DNA of 64,000 bases from Lactobacillus sp. Sy-1 (GTDB lineage Bacteria; Bacillota; Bacilli; Lactobacillales; Lactobacillaceae), in the NCBI RefSeq assembly GCF_019303535.1, contig NZ_JACCIU010000001.1, forward strand, positions 992,001 through 1,056,000. The letters are read 5' to 3'. Shown here piece by piece: positions 35,617-44,033 of this stretch; within the stretch, counting starts at the first letter, position 1; the number at the start of each line of letters is the position of its first letter. The notes beneath the pieces are model-generated. The model was not told the DNA's origin. It ran no database searches and worked only from the letters and a program-made list of their open reading frames with translations. Made by a program: the position numbers and the translations under genes.

Positions 35617-36483
35617 TTATTTTAACTCAAAGTCACGCATCCAGGCTAATGCTAGTGACTTATTCCCCAGGTGAGCACCAATTACGGGGCCAAAGTAGCT
35701 TTGCGTAACCTTCACATCGGGTCTTAATGCTTTAATTTTATCCGCCCAAATTTGACCGTGTTCTTGATCATTACCGTTAATAATCAAGACCCGCACCGGA
35801 TAGTCCAGGTTACTGGTCCGTTGGTTAAAAATCTCCTCGGCGCGTTTCAAAGCCCGCTTTCTAGTCCGGACCTTGTCAAAGGCCACGATTTTATCGGTTT
35901 GATCATCAAAGGTAAGGAGCGGTTTGATATGCAGTAAGCTTCCAACCATCCCCGCCGCATTTGACAGCCGGCCCCCCTTTACAAGGTTCATTAAGTCATC
36001 AACCACAAAAATTTCATCAATCGTAGCCCGCAATGCGTCTAATTCAGTTAATATCTCATCAACTGAATTGCCATCGGTAACCATCTGGGCGGCTGCGATA
36101 GCTAAGTATCCCATTAATTTAACGGTGATCTTGGAATCATATGGAATTACTTTAATGTTCTTAATGGTAGGGGCCAGGGCAACTAACTGGTTGTATAGTC
36201 CTGAGATGGTACTAGCGAGGTGAATACTAATTACGGTATCGTATCCATCCCGCGCTAATTGGTCGTATAATTCGATAATTTTCCCCGCTGCTGGTTGAGC
36301 AGTACTGGGGAAGTTCTTTGCAGATTGTAATTTTTCATAGAATTCAGCCGTATCAATGTCGACACCCTCTTCATAGGTTTGACCATCAATAATAACTGAA
36401 ATTGGGAGGATATGAATTTTATACTTTGCCAACTCATCATTTGAAAGATAAGCGGTACTATCCGTTACAATTGCAATTTTCAT
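35617..36483 (-). CDS. DegV family fatty-acid-binding protein
   Basis: A 288-residue two-domain DegV/FakB-type protein that binds a fatty acid, as FakB subunits do for the FakA kinase. The N-terminus KIAIVTDSTAYL and the lipid-head-group region SIHLASTISGLYNQ are diagnostic, and VKGGRLSNAAGMVGSLLHIKPLL is the second conserved block. It is a single gene with its own promoter, divergent from rqcH. The bound lipid cannot be told from sequence. An AT-rich inverted repeat follows the stop but no strong terminator was seen. Confidence 0.9.
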   Translation of the reverse strand: MKIAIVTDSTAYLSNDELAKYKIHILPISVIIDGQTYEEGVDIDTAEFYEKLQSAKNFPSTAQPAAGKIIELYDQLARDGYDTVISIHLASTISGLYNQLVALAPTIKNIKVIPYDSKITVKLMGYLAIAAAQMVTDGNSVDEILTELDALRATIDEIFVVDDLMNLVKGGRLSNAAGMVGSLLHIKPLLTFDDQTDKIVAFDKVRTRKRALKRAEEIFNQRTSNLDYPVRVLIINGNDQEHGQIWADKIKALRPDVKVTQSYFGPVIGAHLGNKSLALAWMRDFELK

Positions 36484-36522
36484 GTCTTCATCAATCCTTT
36501 AAATTATTACACTTTAACTTTC

Positions 36523-36531
36523 ATTATACCA
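36523..36531 (-). promoter_or_regulatory. Extended -10 promoter of degV
   Basis: Reads TGGTATAAT on the reverse strand, about 40 bases before the DegV start. Confidence 0.6.
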
Positions 36532-36567
36532 TTAATGGCCTTTCAAATAATCATTCTAACGGTTTTT

Positions 36568-36576
36568 TGTTATAAT
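36568..36576 (+). promoter_or_regulatory. Extended -10 promoter of rqcH
   Basis: TGTTATAAT, 38 bases before the GTG start of rqcH, back to back with the degV promoter. Confidence 0.55.
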
Positions 36577-36614
36577 AGAAATATACATCTATACCGAAAG
36601 TAAGTGATTGAAAA

Positions 36615-38330
36615 GTGTCTTTTGACGGAAGTTTTACCCACTCAATGGTAAAAGAACTAAGTGATTGGCTTAAGGGTGGCCGAATTGCTAAGATTAACCA
36701 ACCCTATCCAAATGAAATTATCATCACAATCAGATCGAACCGGAACAGCTATCCGGTATTGTTATCAGCCAACCCTAGTTATGCGCGGGCACAGGTAACC
36801 AACATCCCCTACGTCAATCCCCCGGTCCCCACTAATTTCACCATGACGCTTCGAAAGTACCTCAGCGGAAGTGTATTGAATTCCATCACTCAGTCTGACA
36901 ACGACCGGGTAATGCAGTTTCACTTTACGGTCCGCAATGAAATTGGCGATTTAAAATCAATGGTCTTAATCATTGAAATCATGGCGCGCCATAGTAACGT
37001 GATCTTAGTGGACGGTTCCGACCGCAGAATTATCGATGCCATTAAACGTATTGGCCCCGATAAAAGTAGATACCGGACGGTTCTTCCCGGAACGGAATAC
37101 ATTAATCCACCGAAGCAGGACTTAGTGGATCCGTTTACATTTACCGATGAAGCCCGGTTAGCACAAATCATCCGGGAGTTTCCGAATCAGGATGTCCTCT
37201 CGGAAAAACTCCGCCAAACCTTTCAAGGATTGGGTAAGGATACCGCTACTCAATTAGCCCGCTTTTTGCACCAATCGGGCTCATCAATGGAGTTATTTAA
37301 GCAGTTCTTTGAACAATTTAACACCCCCACGCCGACCTTGATTGACCGTGATAAGCCGATCTTTTTACCCTTTGATCCAATTGGAATTACCGATTCATTA
37401 AAGCACTATGATTCGCTAAGTGCGCTATTGGACGATTACTACCAAACCAAGGCGCAAAGGGATCGGGTCCGCGAACAAGGGGGCGTTTTGATTAAGGTTA
37501 CTAGAAACGAGCTCAAGAAAAACCGGACCAAGTTAAAAAAGCTAACTAAAACACTTGATGATACTAAGTTTGCGGATGACTATCGCATTAAGGGGGAAAT
37601 TTTAACGACCTATTTGAATCAAGTCCAACACGGAGCTAAACAAGTCGAACTCCCTAACTTCTATGATGATAACCACCCGCTTAAAATCAGCTTATTACCG
37701 GACAAGACCCCTTCTCAAAACGCCCAGTGGTACTTCAAGCAGTACCAAAAAAAGAAGAATGCGATTCAATTCGTTAGTCATCAAATTGAACTTACGAACG
37801 CGGAGGTAGAATACTTTGAGGGGGTTTTATCGCAGATTGAATTAGCAGACCCTAGCAACCTTGCTGATATTAAGGCTGAATTACAACAAGGCGGCTATCT
37901 AAGGGATCACGAACACCAAAGTAAAAAGAAACCAAGTAGACGCCAAATTAGCCAACCAGAACAGTTTAAGGCTAGTGATGGCACTGTTATCCTAGTTGGG
38001 AAAAACAACCTGCAAAATGACCGTTTGACCACTAAAATGGCTGATAAGCGTGATACCTGGTTGCACACCCAAAAAATCCACGGATCCCACGTTATCATTC
38101 GCTCGTTTGCCCCCAGTGAACAAACGATTGAAGAAGCCGCCATGCTAGCGGCTTACTTCTCTAAAGGTCGTGACTCTGCGAACGTGCCGGTTGATTACGT
38201 TCAAGTCCGGCACGTTAAAAAGCCGAACGGAACTAAGCCAGGATTTGTTATCTATGAAGGGCAAAATACCATGTATGTAACCCCAAATAAACAAGTTGTG
38301 GATCAACTAAGGGCGAATAATAATCAATAA
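36615..38330 (+). CDS. rqcH: Ribosome quality control protein RqcH (NFACT family)
   Basis: Binds stalled 50S-nascent chain complexes and recruits tRNA-Ala to add C-terminal alanine tails; the same family was earlier described as fibronectin-binding protein. The 571-residue protein has NFACT-N (to about 175), a coiled-coil middle domain (about 280-430) and NFACT-R with DTWLHTQKIHGSHVIIRS. The functionally important Asp-Arg pair is at residues 97-98, as in Bacillus subtilis. It starts with GTG at 36615 after AAGTAAGTGATTGAAAA; the ribosome site is weak. A shared terminator separates it from carB. Confidence 0.93.
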   Translation: MSFDGSFTHSMVKELSDWLKGGRIAKINQPYPNEIIITIRSNRNSYPVLLSANPSYARAQVTNIPYVNPPVPTNFTMTLRKYLSGSVLNSITQSDNDRVMQFHFTVRNEIGDLKSMVLIIEIMARHSNVILVDGSDRRIIDAIKRIGPDKSRYRTVLPGTEYINPPKQDLVDPFTFTDEARLAQIIREFPNQDVLSEKLRQTFQGLGKDTATQLARFLHQSGSSMELFKQFFEQFNTPTPTLIDRDKPIFLPFDPIGITDSLKHYDSLSALLDDYYQTKAQRDRVREQGGVLIKVTRNELKKNRTKLKKLTKTLDDTKFADDYRIKGEILTTYLNQVQHGAKQVELPNFYDDNHPLKISLLPDKTPSQNAQWYFKQYQKKKNAIQFVSHQIELTNAEVEYFEGVLSQIELADPSNLADIKAELQQGGYLRDHEHQSKKKPSRRQISQPEQFKASDGTVILVGKNNLQNDRLTTKMADKRDTWLHTQKIHGSHVIIRSFAPSEQTIEEAAMLAAYFSKGRDSANVPVDYVQVRHVKKPNGTKPGFVIYEGQNTMYVTPNKQVVDQLRANNNQ

Positions 38331-38332
38331 AT

Positions 38333-38379
38333 AAAAGAGTGGCAGCTATGAAATATTCTTCATAGTCGTCACTCTTTTA
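38333..38379. terminator. Bidirectional terminator between rqcH and carB
   Basis: AAAAGAGTG and CACTCTTTT form the outer stem with an inner CTATGAA/TTCATAG stem. A-rich and T-rich flanks serve both strands; the 3' side overlaps the end of carB. Confidence 0.85.
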
Positions 38380-40881
38380 TTCATCTTCAGGGGGATCTAG
38401 GTTGATTTCTGCCCCCACCTCTTGATTCGTGGACCCGACTTCTTGGTCCACCTTTAAGTCGATAAATGGAAATTTAGGTTTCATCTCTGCGAACGGGATG
38501 AACGAAAGATTCTTGAAGGTTTTGTTCAAGTCTTCGGTCGTTAGTTGATTGGTGTACAACTTAACTAGCATTTTGATCCAATTAACGTTCGAAATCCGGT
38601 TCAAAAAAATCGTTTCAATAATTCGAATCGGTCGAATCCCCACGACCTTGAACAGGCCCTGGTCTTCTAACACTAGGATTTGTACTAGTCCTTTCCAATA
38701 GGAGCTGCTGATCAATTCCTTAGCATCTGTAATTAGCCCGGCTAACTTATCATCATCAATCGCATATGGAAAAGCCAGGTGGGAAATGTCCTTTAGTTCG
38801 TGGTTCTTCCCAGACGCTAGCTTGACGGTATTAATAAACCGACTTTCATCCTTAGTGACAAAAAAGTTCATCGCAAAACTTGTTTTTTGCGGCAACGTGA
38901 CCCCGGTTTCTTGATCAGGTGGCAGCACCACCACCTTTAGGTCTGGATACTGCCGTAACTGCCGAACTAGGTAGTGCCGATTTCCCGGCACCACAACGAT
39001 AGCTGGTTTTTCAATTTCAGCAATGTTTAAAATGGCCCCAATCTGAATTGGTTCAATATACTGTTTGTCACTCAACTGCGGACTGAGCGATACTGAATTG
39101 GGGTTATTATTCATGATAATCGTTTTGTACCCCAACCGGTGCATTTGAATTAGGACCTCCGAAGTGTAGTAATCAGCAGCCGAATTTGGGCCTAACCGGT
39201 TACCGCCTCGCCCAATCACTAATGCCGAACGGTCTGACAACTGGTGGGATTCATTTTCCCGTTCAAAACTACTATAAAACGAACGAATTGAATGGGCTTC
39301 TTCCCCTGCCGATGGTTCAATCATTTTATAGGTTGGCACGCTGTTTTTCAACTTGCCTAAGTAGCGCACCTTGTCTAAATCGGTTTGCCAAGCGGCTGCT
39401 AACATACCATCCCCAAACCCCCTCCGGTGGGCCGTTCGAAGGGATTCTTCGGTTAGCGGCTCTTTTACAACGAGGTTTTCAACGGCCAGTAATTTTTGCA
39501 ACCGTTTAAAGTAAAACGGATCGATTTTGGTTAGTTCGGAAAGGTCTTCGACCGGATAGTTACGCCGTAAGGCCTCAATCAATACTAAAATTCGGCTAGC
39601 CTTGGGATGAATCAACTGGCTGATCATTTCATCATCGCTGAGTTCTTCCATGTTCGGTAAGACATCCCGTGGATTGAACTGTGAACTACGCATTGCTTTT
39701 AAAATGGCCTCTTCAACGGTCCGCCCAATTCCTACCGCCGAACCAATCGATTTCATTGATTGGTCTAAATGCTGATCAACGGTTTTGAGGCTGTCGAACG
39801 GCCAGAGAGGAATCCGAATTAAGATGCGGTCCATCAACGGTTCCATAAAGGTAGTCAGCTTAGCATAGGCATGGGGTAAGTGAATATCGGCAAAACCATT
39901 ACCAAGGACTAATTGAGCCGTAACGTAGTTGAGTGGGTACCCAGTAGCCAGGGTTGCTAGCGCGAAACCGCGGTTATAGTTTGGAGTGACCTTAGTAACA
40001 AAGTAATCATTGTTATCCGGATTCAACGCGAAACTAACCTCACAAGCTCCGATGATCTCTAATTGTTCCATGATGTTGAGCGTTGCCTTTCTAAGCCGCT
40101 GGTAAACCGAATCGGTGATGGTTTGAATTGGGGAAACCGCAATTGAGTCTCCAGAGTGAATTCCAATGGCATCAATATCTTCAACCCCATTAATAATCAA
40201 CTTAGTTCCGTTCGGATCCCTAATGCCAATGATACTTAACTCTTTGTACCCCACAATGCTTTTTTCAATCACACAGCGATTCAACGTGGAATCAGTAAAA
40301 GATTCACTAAGCGCGATTTCCAAGTCATCAAAACTATTACAAATCGTCCGCCGGCTATTGATTGATGATAAGACCGGCTTTACGATGATTGGAAAGCCGA
40401 CCTGTCTGACCAGGTCAAAGGCTTCAGCATTTGAATGAACGATCGTCGATGAGATGATTGGTTCTTGGACTTCCTTCATTAGTTGGCTGAAACGCAATGG
40501 ATTGCCAATTAACTTCAGGGCCGCCTTGGAGAGTCCTAAGAGCTCAACGGAGTACTTAGCAAGGATCTTCATTTCAACTAGCTTTTGGCAAATTTTAATC
40601 GCATTCGGGCCTCCAAGGGTAGGCAGAATCGCATCGGGCCCCTCATTTTGAATAATTGCAACTACGTTATCTAAGGTTACCGCTTCAATATAAGCACTAG
40701 CTGGTTGAATTTCGGTCGTCGCAATCGAATATGGATTATCATCGATCACAATACTCTTCACCCCGACCCGTTTAAAACTAACGATGGTCTGGAAAACAGC
40801 GGCATCTAACTCGTTTTCCTGCCCCACTTTGGAAGGACCACCGCCGATTATTAGGACTTTATTGATGTTTTGATTAATCAC
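38377..40881 (-). CDS. carB: Degenerate carbamoyl-phosphate synthase large subunit
   Basis: Homologue of CarB, 834 residues against the usual 1,060 or so, in one uninterrupted frame. N-terminal synthetase half: LIIGGGPSKVGQENELDA, PDAILPTLGG, GIHSGDS are recognisable, but the EDR motif reads GNP, the Gly-rich ATP loop after IVKP is replaced by VLSSINSR, the Gln of the metal site reads Ser (CEVSFALNP), and the E-x-NPR-x-S-R box reads KVTPNYNRG. The C-terminal half keeps GRGGNRLGPNSAADYY, but most of its second ATP-grasp fold and the usual allosteric domain are missing or unrecognisable. GTG 40881 is chosen: AGGAGG stands ten bases before it. Catalysis is very unlikely. Confidence 0.85.
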   Translation of the reverse strand: MINQNINKVLIIGGGPSKVGQENELDAAVFQTIVSFKRVGVKSIVIDDNPYSIATTEIQPASAYIEAVTLDNVVAIIQNEGPDAILPTLGGPNAIKICQKLVEMKILAKYSVELLGLSKAALKLIGNPLRFSQLMKEVQEPIISSTIVHSNAEAFDLVRQVGFPIIVKPVLSSINSRRTICNSFDDLEIALSESFTDSTLNRCVIEKSIVGYKELSIIGIRDPNGTKLIINGVEDIDAIGIHSGDSIAVSPIQTITDSVYQRLRKATLNIMEQLEIIGACEVSFALNPDNNDYFVTKVTPNYNRGFALATLATGYPLNYVTAQLVLGNGFADIHLPHAYAKLTTFMEPLMDRILIRIPLWPFDSLKTVDQHLDQSMKSIGSAVGIGRTVEEAILKAMRSSQFNPRDVLPNMEELSDDEMISQLIHPKASRILVLIEALRRNYPVEDLSELTKIDPFYFKRLQKLLAVENLVVKEPLTEESLRTAHRRGFGDGMLAAAWQTDLDKVRYLGKLKNSVPTYKMIEPSAGEEAHSIRSFYSSFERENESHQLSDRSALVIGRGGNRLGPNSAADYYTSEVLIQMHRLGYKTIIMNNNPNSVSLSPQLSDKQYIEPIQIGAILNIAEIEKPAIVVVPGNRHYLVRQLRQYPDLKVVVLPPDQETGVTLPQKTSFAMNFFVTKDESRFINTVKLASGKNHELKDISHLAFPYAIDDDKLAGLITDAKELISSSYWKGLVQILVLEDQGLFKVVGIRPIRIIETIFLNRISNVNWIKMLVKLYTNQLTTEDLNKTFKNLSFIPFAEMKPKFPFIDLKVDQEVGSTNQEVGAEINLDPPEDE

Positions 40882-40888
40882 GTTGTGG

Positions 40889-41962
40889 TTACCTCCTTTG
40901 TGAGCCAATATTTTCTAAAAATTCATCAAAGATATCGGATGCAATTGTGGGTCCCGGCTCACCATCTGGCGAAAATTGAACTGAAAAGGCGGGATAATCA
41001 CGGTGCCGTAATCCTTGAACGGTCCCGTTGTAAAGATCAATATAGGTCGTAATCAACGTGTTGCGGTCGATTGAATCGTAATCAACGGCATACCCCTGTG
41101 CCTGGGAAACATAAATTACCTGGTTCGTAATGATCTTTCTTACAGGATGGTTGCTTCCGTGGTGTTCGGTCTCTAATTTATAAACCTTCGCGTTGTTCGC
41201 GATTGCGAATAACTCGTGGCCAAGACCAATTGCTAGTAGTGGGAACTGGGTCTGCAATGATTGAATCGTTTTAATGATCGACTTAGGCAGGTCGGCAGGG
41301 TTCCCGGGACCGGTTGAAATCACAATTCCATCCGGATCCAAACTTAAGATGCGTTCTACCGAAGTATCCCAAGGCACCACCACTACATTGCAATCACGTT
41401 CATCTAGGCGCCTTAAGATCCCCTGCTTTAAGCCAAAGTCAATTACGATGATATTAAAGCCATTGCCCGGATTAGGGTATGGCTTGGGAGTGGCGACCTG
41501 TGATACCTGCTGGTTGGTTAAAACGGTGGCGTTCAACTGGTCAAACGCATGCTCATCATCAACGTCTACGATGCTGGCCTTCATGGTTCCCTTTTTCGTG
41601 ATCCGATGGGCTAGTTCTCTAGTATCGATCCCCTCAATTCCCGGGATTTCGTGTTGTTTTAAGAATGTATCCAATGATTGCTTGTGTTGATGATTGAGGG
41701 TGGTATCAGAGTATTCACGGGTGATGACCCCCTTGATACTGGTAACGATTGATTCATAGCTTTTATGGTTAATCCCTACGTTTCCGATGGTGGGTTGGGT
41801 AAACACAATGATTTGATTATGATAAATTGGATTAGTAATGGATTCTTGGTACCCCATCATATTTGAATTAATGATTATTTCACCGGTGGTGGTGGCCAAT
41901 GCACCAAATGCTTCGCCGGGATATGATGAGCCATCCTCTAATATTAAATAACGTTTTGTCAT
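40889..41962 (-). CDS. carA: Degenerate carbamoyl-phosphate synthase small subunit
   Basis: Homologue of CarA with normal length (357 residues). The N-terminal domain RYLILEDGSSYPGEAFGA and GYQESITNP, and the amidotransferase fold (STGPGNPADL, HHGSNHPV) are clear. All three glutaminase residues are changed: the Cys of the GICLGHQ box is Gly246 (AIGLGHE), and the His and Glu of the xHPE box are Ser331 and Asp333 (QFSPDG). It therefore cannot hydrolyse glutamine by the known mechanism. Start ATG 41962 follows GGGAG by eight bases. carB begins seven bases after its stop and pyrR ends 26 bases before it. Confidence 0.88.
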   Translation of the reverse strand: MTKRYLILEDGSSYPGEAFGALATTTGEIIINSNMMGYQESITNPIYHNQIIVFTQPTIGNVGINHKSYESIVTSIKGVITREYSDTTLNHQHKQSLDTFLKQHEIPGIEGIDTRELAHRITKKGTMKASIVDVDDEHAFDQLNATVLTNQQVSQVATPKPYPNPGNGFNIIVIDFGLKQGILRRLDERDCNVVVVPWDTSVERILSLDPDGIVISTGPGNPADLPKSIIKTIQSLQTQFPLLAIGLGHELFAIANNAKVYKLETEHHGSNHPVRKIITNQVIYVSQAQGYAVDYDSIDRNTLITTYIDLYNGTVQGLRHRDYPAFSVQFSPDGEPGPTIASDIFDEFLENIGSQRR

Positions 41963-41988
41963 TTTAATGCTCCCATCCAATTTCAGCC

Positions 41989-42525
41989 CTATTTGTTGAC
42001 GATTTCAACAGCGTCACGCTTATCGATTTCTTGAACTGAAACTTGAATTTTTTCGTTCTGGGCACTGGGGATGTTCTTGCCAACGAAGTCAGCTCGAATT
42101 GGTAACTCCCGATGGCCCCGGTCAACTAGGACTGCCAAACGAATACTATTAGGACGGCCCAGTTCTGAAATGGCGCTTAGGGCCGCTTTAATGGTCCGGC
42201 CAGTATACAATACGTCGTCCACTAAGATGACGTTTTTGCCTTCAACTGAGACCCGATCGCCGCTAGCAACCACAGTCGGAGTCTCCTTTGCACTATCATG
42301 TTCAATATCATCACGATACTTAGTGATATCTAACGCCCCCACCGGAACTTCAACGTTTTCTAGTTGTTGGAGTCGATTGGCAATTCGCTTTGCTAGGTAG
42401 ATTCCGCGGGTCTTGATTCCGACGATCACAAGGTCTTCGATGCCCTTATTCTTTTCAATGATTTCATAGGTTATTCTTGTTAATGCACGTTGCATTGCCA
42501 TTTTATCGATAATTACTTTTGCCAT
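41989..42525 (-). CDS. pyrR: Pyrimidine regulator / uracil phosphoribosyltransferase PyrR
   Basis: Bifunctional RNA-binding attenuator protein and uracil phosphoribosyltransferase, 178 residues. The PRPP-binding loop [18 protein letters not shown] is intact, with [12 protein letters not shown] and [22 protein letters not shown] also conserved. The start at 42525 follows GGAAGGA; the same frame runs open upstream through the leader but has no earlier plausible start. It is the first gene of pyrR-carA-carB and has a promoter and attenuator of its own. Confidence 0.94.
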   Translation of the reverse strand: MAKVIIDKMAMQRALTRITYEIIEKNKGIEDLVIVGIKTRGIYLAKRIANRLQQLENVEVPVGALDITKYRDDIEHDSAKETPTVVASGDRVSVEGKNVILVDDVLYTGRTIKAALSAISELGRPNSIRLAVLVDRGHRELPIRADFVGKNIPSAQNEKIQVSVQEIDKRDAVEIVNK

Positions 42526-42546
42526 TTTATCGTCCTTCCTTTTATT

Positions 42547-42583
42547 AAAAAAGGCTGCTAATTCGATTACTCGAACAGCAACC
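42547..42583 (-). terminator. Attenuator terminator in the pyrR leader
   Basis: On the reverse strand GGTTGCT (42583-42577) pairs with AGCAGCC (42559-42553), with an inner TTCGA/TCGAA stem, followed by six T. Just upstream, AACCA can pair with the TGGTT that overlaps the 5' arm, giving a mutually exclusive fold. The usual PyrR-binding sequence was not recognised. Confidence 0.7.
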
Positions 42584-42609
42584 ATTTTTCCAGTGGTTAA
42601 TATAATATC

Positions 42610-42638
42610 AGAATATTTTAAATTGCCTGGTTTGTCAA
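42610..42638 (-). promoter_or_regulatory. Promoter of pyrR-carA-carB
   Basis: On the reverse strand TTGACA (42638-42633), a 17-base spacer and TATTCT (42615-42610), just after the rluD stop. The leader to pyrR is only about 78 bases. Confidence 0.7.
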
Positions 42639-42640
42639 TG

Positions 42641-43543
42641 TTAATGCTGACGATGACGCAATTGAGTAAGCGTTTTTTCAAAGATTGTGGGCAGTGGAGC
42701 TGAAAATAACAATTGTTCCCCACTTCTAGGGTGCTTAAAGCCTAATACAGCCGCATGGAGAAATTGACCGTTTCCGGCAATTGTCTTTCGGGGGCCGTAC
42801 AGTGGATCCCCCACTAGCGGGTGCCCAATCGATTTCATGTGAACTCGAATTTGGTGGGTCCGACCGGTTTCTAATTGGCATTCCACTAGCGTGTAGTTCG
42901 CAAACCTTTCCAACACCCGGTAGTGAGTTACCGCATGCCGACCATCAGCAACAATCGCCTGTTTCTTTCGATCCTTTTTATCGCGCCCAATTGGCGCATC
43001 CACCGTCCCGCGGTCATCCTTGATCACTCCGTGCACCAATGCGATATACTTGCGAACGTTGGTCTTATCCTTGAGCTGTTTAGAAAGTGATTCATGTGCT
43101 AAGTTATTTTTCGCAACCATTAAGAGCCCGGAAGTATCCTTATCAATTCGGTGGACGATTCCCGGACGAAGCGTCCCGTTAATGTTGGACAACGGCGTAT
43201 GGTACAACAATGCGTTGACTAACGTGTGGTCTGGGTGGCCCGGAGCGGGATGAACGACCATCCCCTGGGGCTTATTCACCACTAACACGTCATCATCTTC
43301 ATAGACGATGGCTAGTGGGATGGCTTCAGCCACTAGGTCTAATTTTTTAGGCTCTGGAATCGTAATTTGAATTCGATCGCCCGGTTTGACTTCATATTTG
43401 GGTTTGACGGGCGCATCATTAACTAAGATTTGGGACTCCTTAATTAACTCCTTGGCCCGCGAACGACTGATCTGGGGTTCTAGTTCTGCGCAGACTTTGT
43501 CGATCCGACCGGACTGGTTAGTAATTTGAAACTGACTATCCAT
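42641..43543 (-). CDS. rluD: 23S rRNA pseudouridine synthase, RluD family
   Basis: Modifies uridines in 23S rRNA. The 300-residue protein has an S4-like RNA-binding domain at the N-terminus ([27 protein letters not shown]) and the RluA/RluD catalytic domain with [16 protein letters not shown] carrying the catalytic Asp, plus [20 protein letters not shown]. The start codon overlaps the lspA stop by one base (TAATG). lspA-rluD-pyrR is the common order in lactobacilli. Confidence 0.94.
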   Translation of the reverse strand: MDSQFQITNQSGRIDKVCAELEPQISRSRAKELIKESQILVNDAPVKPKYEVKPGDRIQITIPEPKKLDLVAEAIPLAIVYEDDDVLVVNKPQGMVVHPAPGHPDHTLVNALLYHTPLSNINGTLRPGIVHRIDKDTSGLLMVAKNNLAHESLSKQLKDKTNVRKYIALVHGVIKDDRGTVDAPIGRDKKDRKKQAIVADGRHAVTHYRVLERFANYTLVECQLETGRTHQIRVHMKSIGHPLVGDPLYGPRKTIAGNGQFLHAAVLGFKHPRSGEQLLFSAPLPTIFEKTLTQLRHRQH

Positions 43544-44016
43544 TATGATTTAGCACTTTCTAACTTTTCGCTTCGCCAGAGCATGATCAACAACATGATG
43601 ACCCCAAACGTTAAACATGCGTCCGCAAAGTTAAACACGAAGTTTAAAAACGGGAGGTTCAAATCAACTTGAAACATGTCAACAACGTAGCCATGGATTC
43701 CTCGATCAATAAAGTTACCGATTGTTCCCGCAAGTAAGAATACAATTGTAAATGAGTAGCCCCGGCTTTTTCTGAATTTAATCAGGTAATACCCCATTAC
43801 TAACACGGCAGCTACTGAGATGATTAAAAAGAAGTTCATCTTGCCCTGCAGCATACTCCATGCTGCACCATGGTTATGGAGGTTGGTCAACGATAATACT
43901 CCTGGAATCAGTGTGTCACTTTGGCCCTGCGTCATTGTCGCTGAGACCCAGGCCTTAATTCCTTGATCGGCACCGATTAATACGATCAAGAGGCCTATCA
44001 TGTATATAAAAGGCAT
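43543..44016 (-). CDS. lspA: Lipoprotein signal peptidase
   Basis: Inner-membrane aspartyl peptidase that removes signal peptides from lipoproteins, 157 residues with four membrane helices. The catalytic Asp residues are in GNFIDRG and NFADACLT, and NHGAAWSM is the conserved N-terminal block. Coupled to rluD. It follows fhs by 17 bases, so the group ebsA-fhs-lspA-rluD may be read together. Confidence 0.95.
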   Translation of the reverse strand: MPFIYMIGLLIVLIGADQGIKAWVSATMTQGQSDTLIPGVLSLTNLHNHGAAWSMLQGKMNFFLIISVAAVLVMGYYLIKFRKSRGYSFTIVFLLAGTIGNFIDRGIHGYVVDMFQVDLNLPFLNFVFNFADACLTFGVIMLLIMLWRSEKLESAKS

Positions 44017-44033
44017 TCGAAACGTCCCTTCGT

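Noticed and set aside
38377-40881. Short CarB explained as a sequencing frameshift or truncated pseudogene
   Set aside because: The frame runs without interruption from a good ribosome site to the terminator, and homology to the start of the second half is still present, so the loss is internal.
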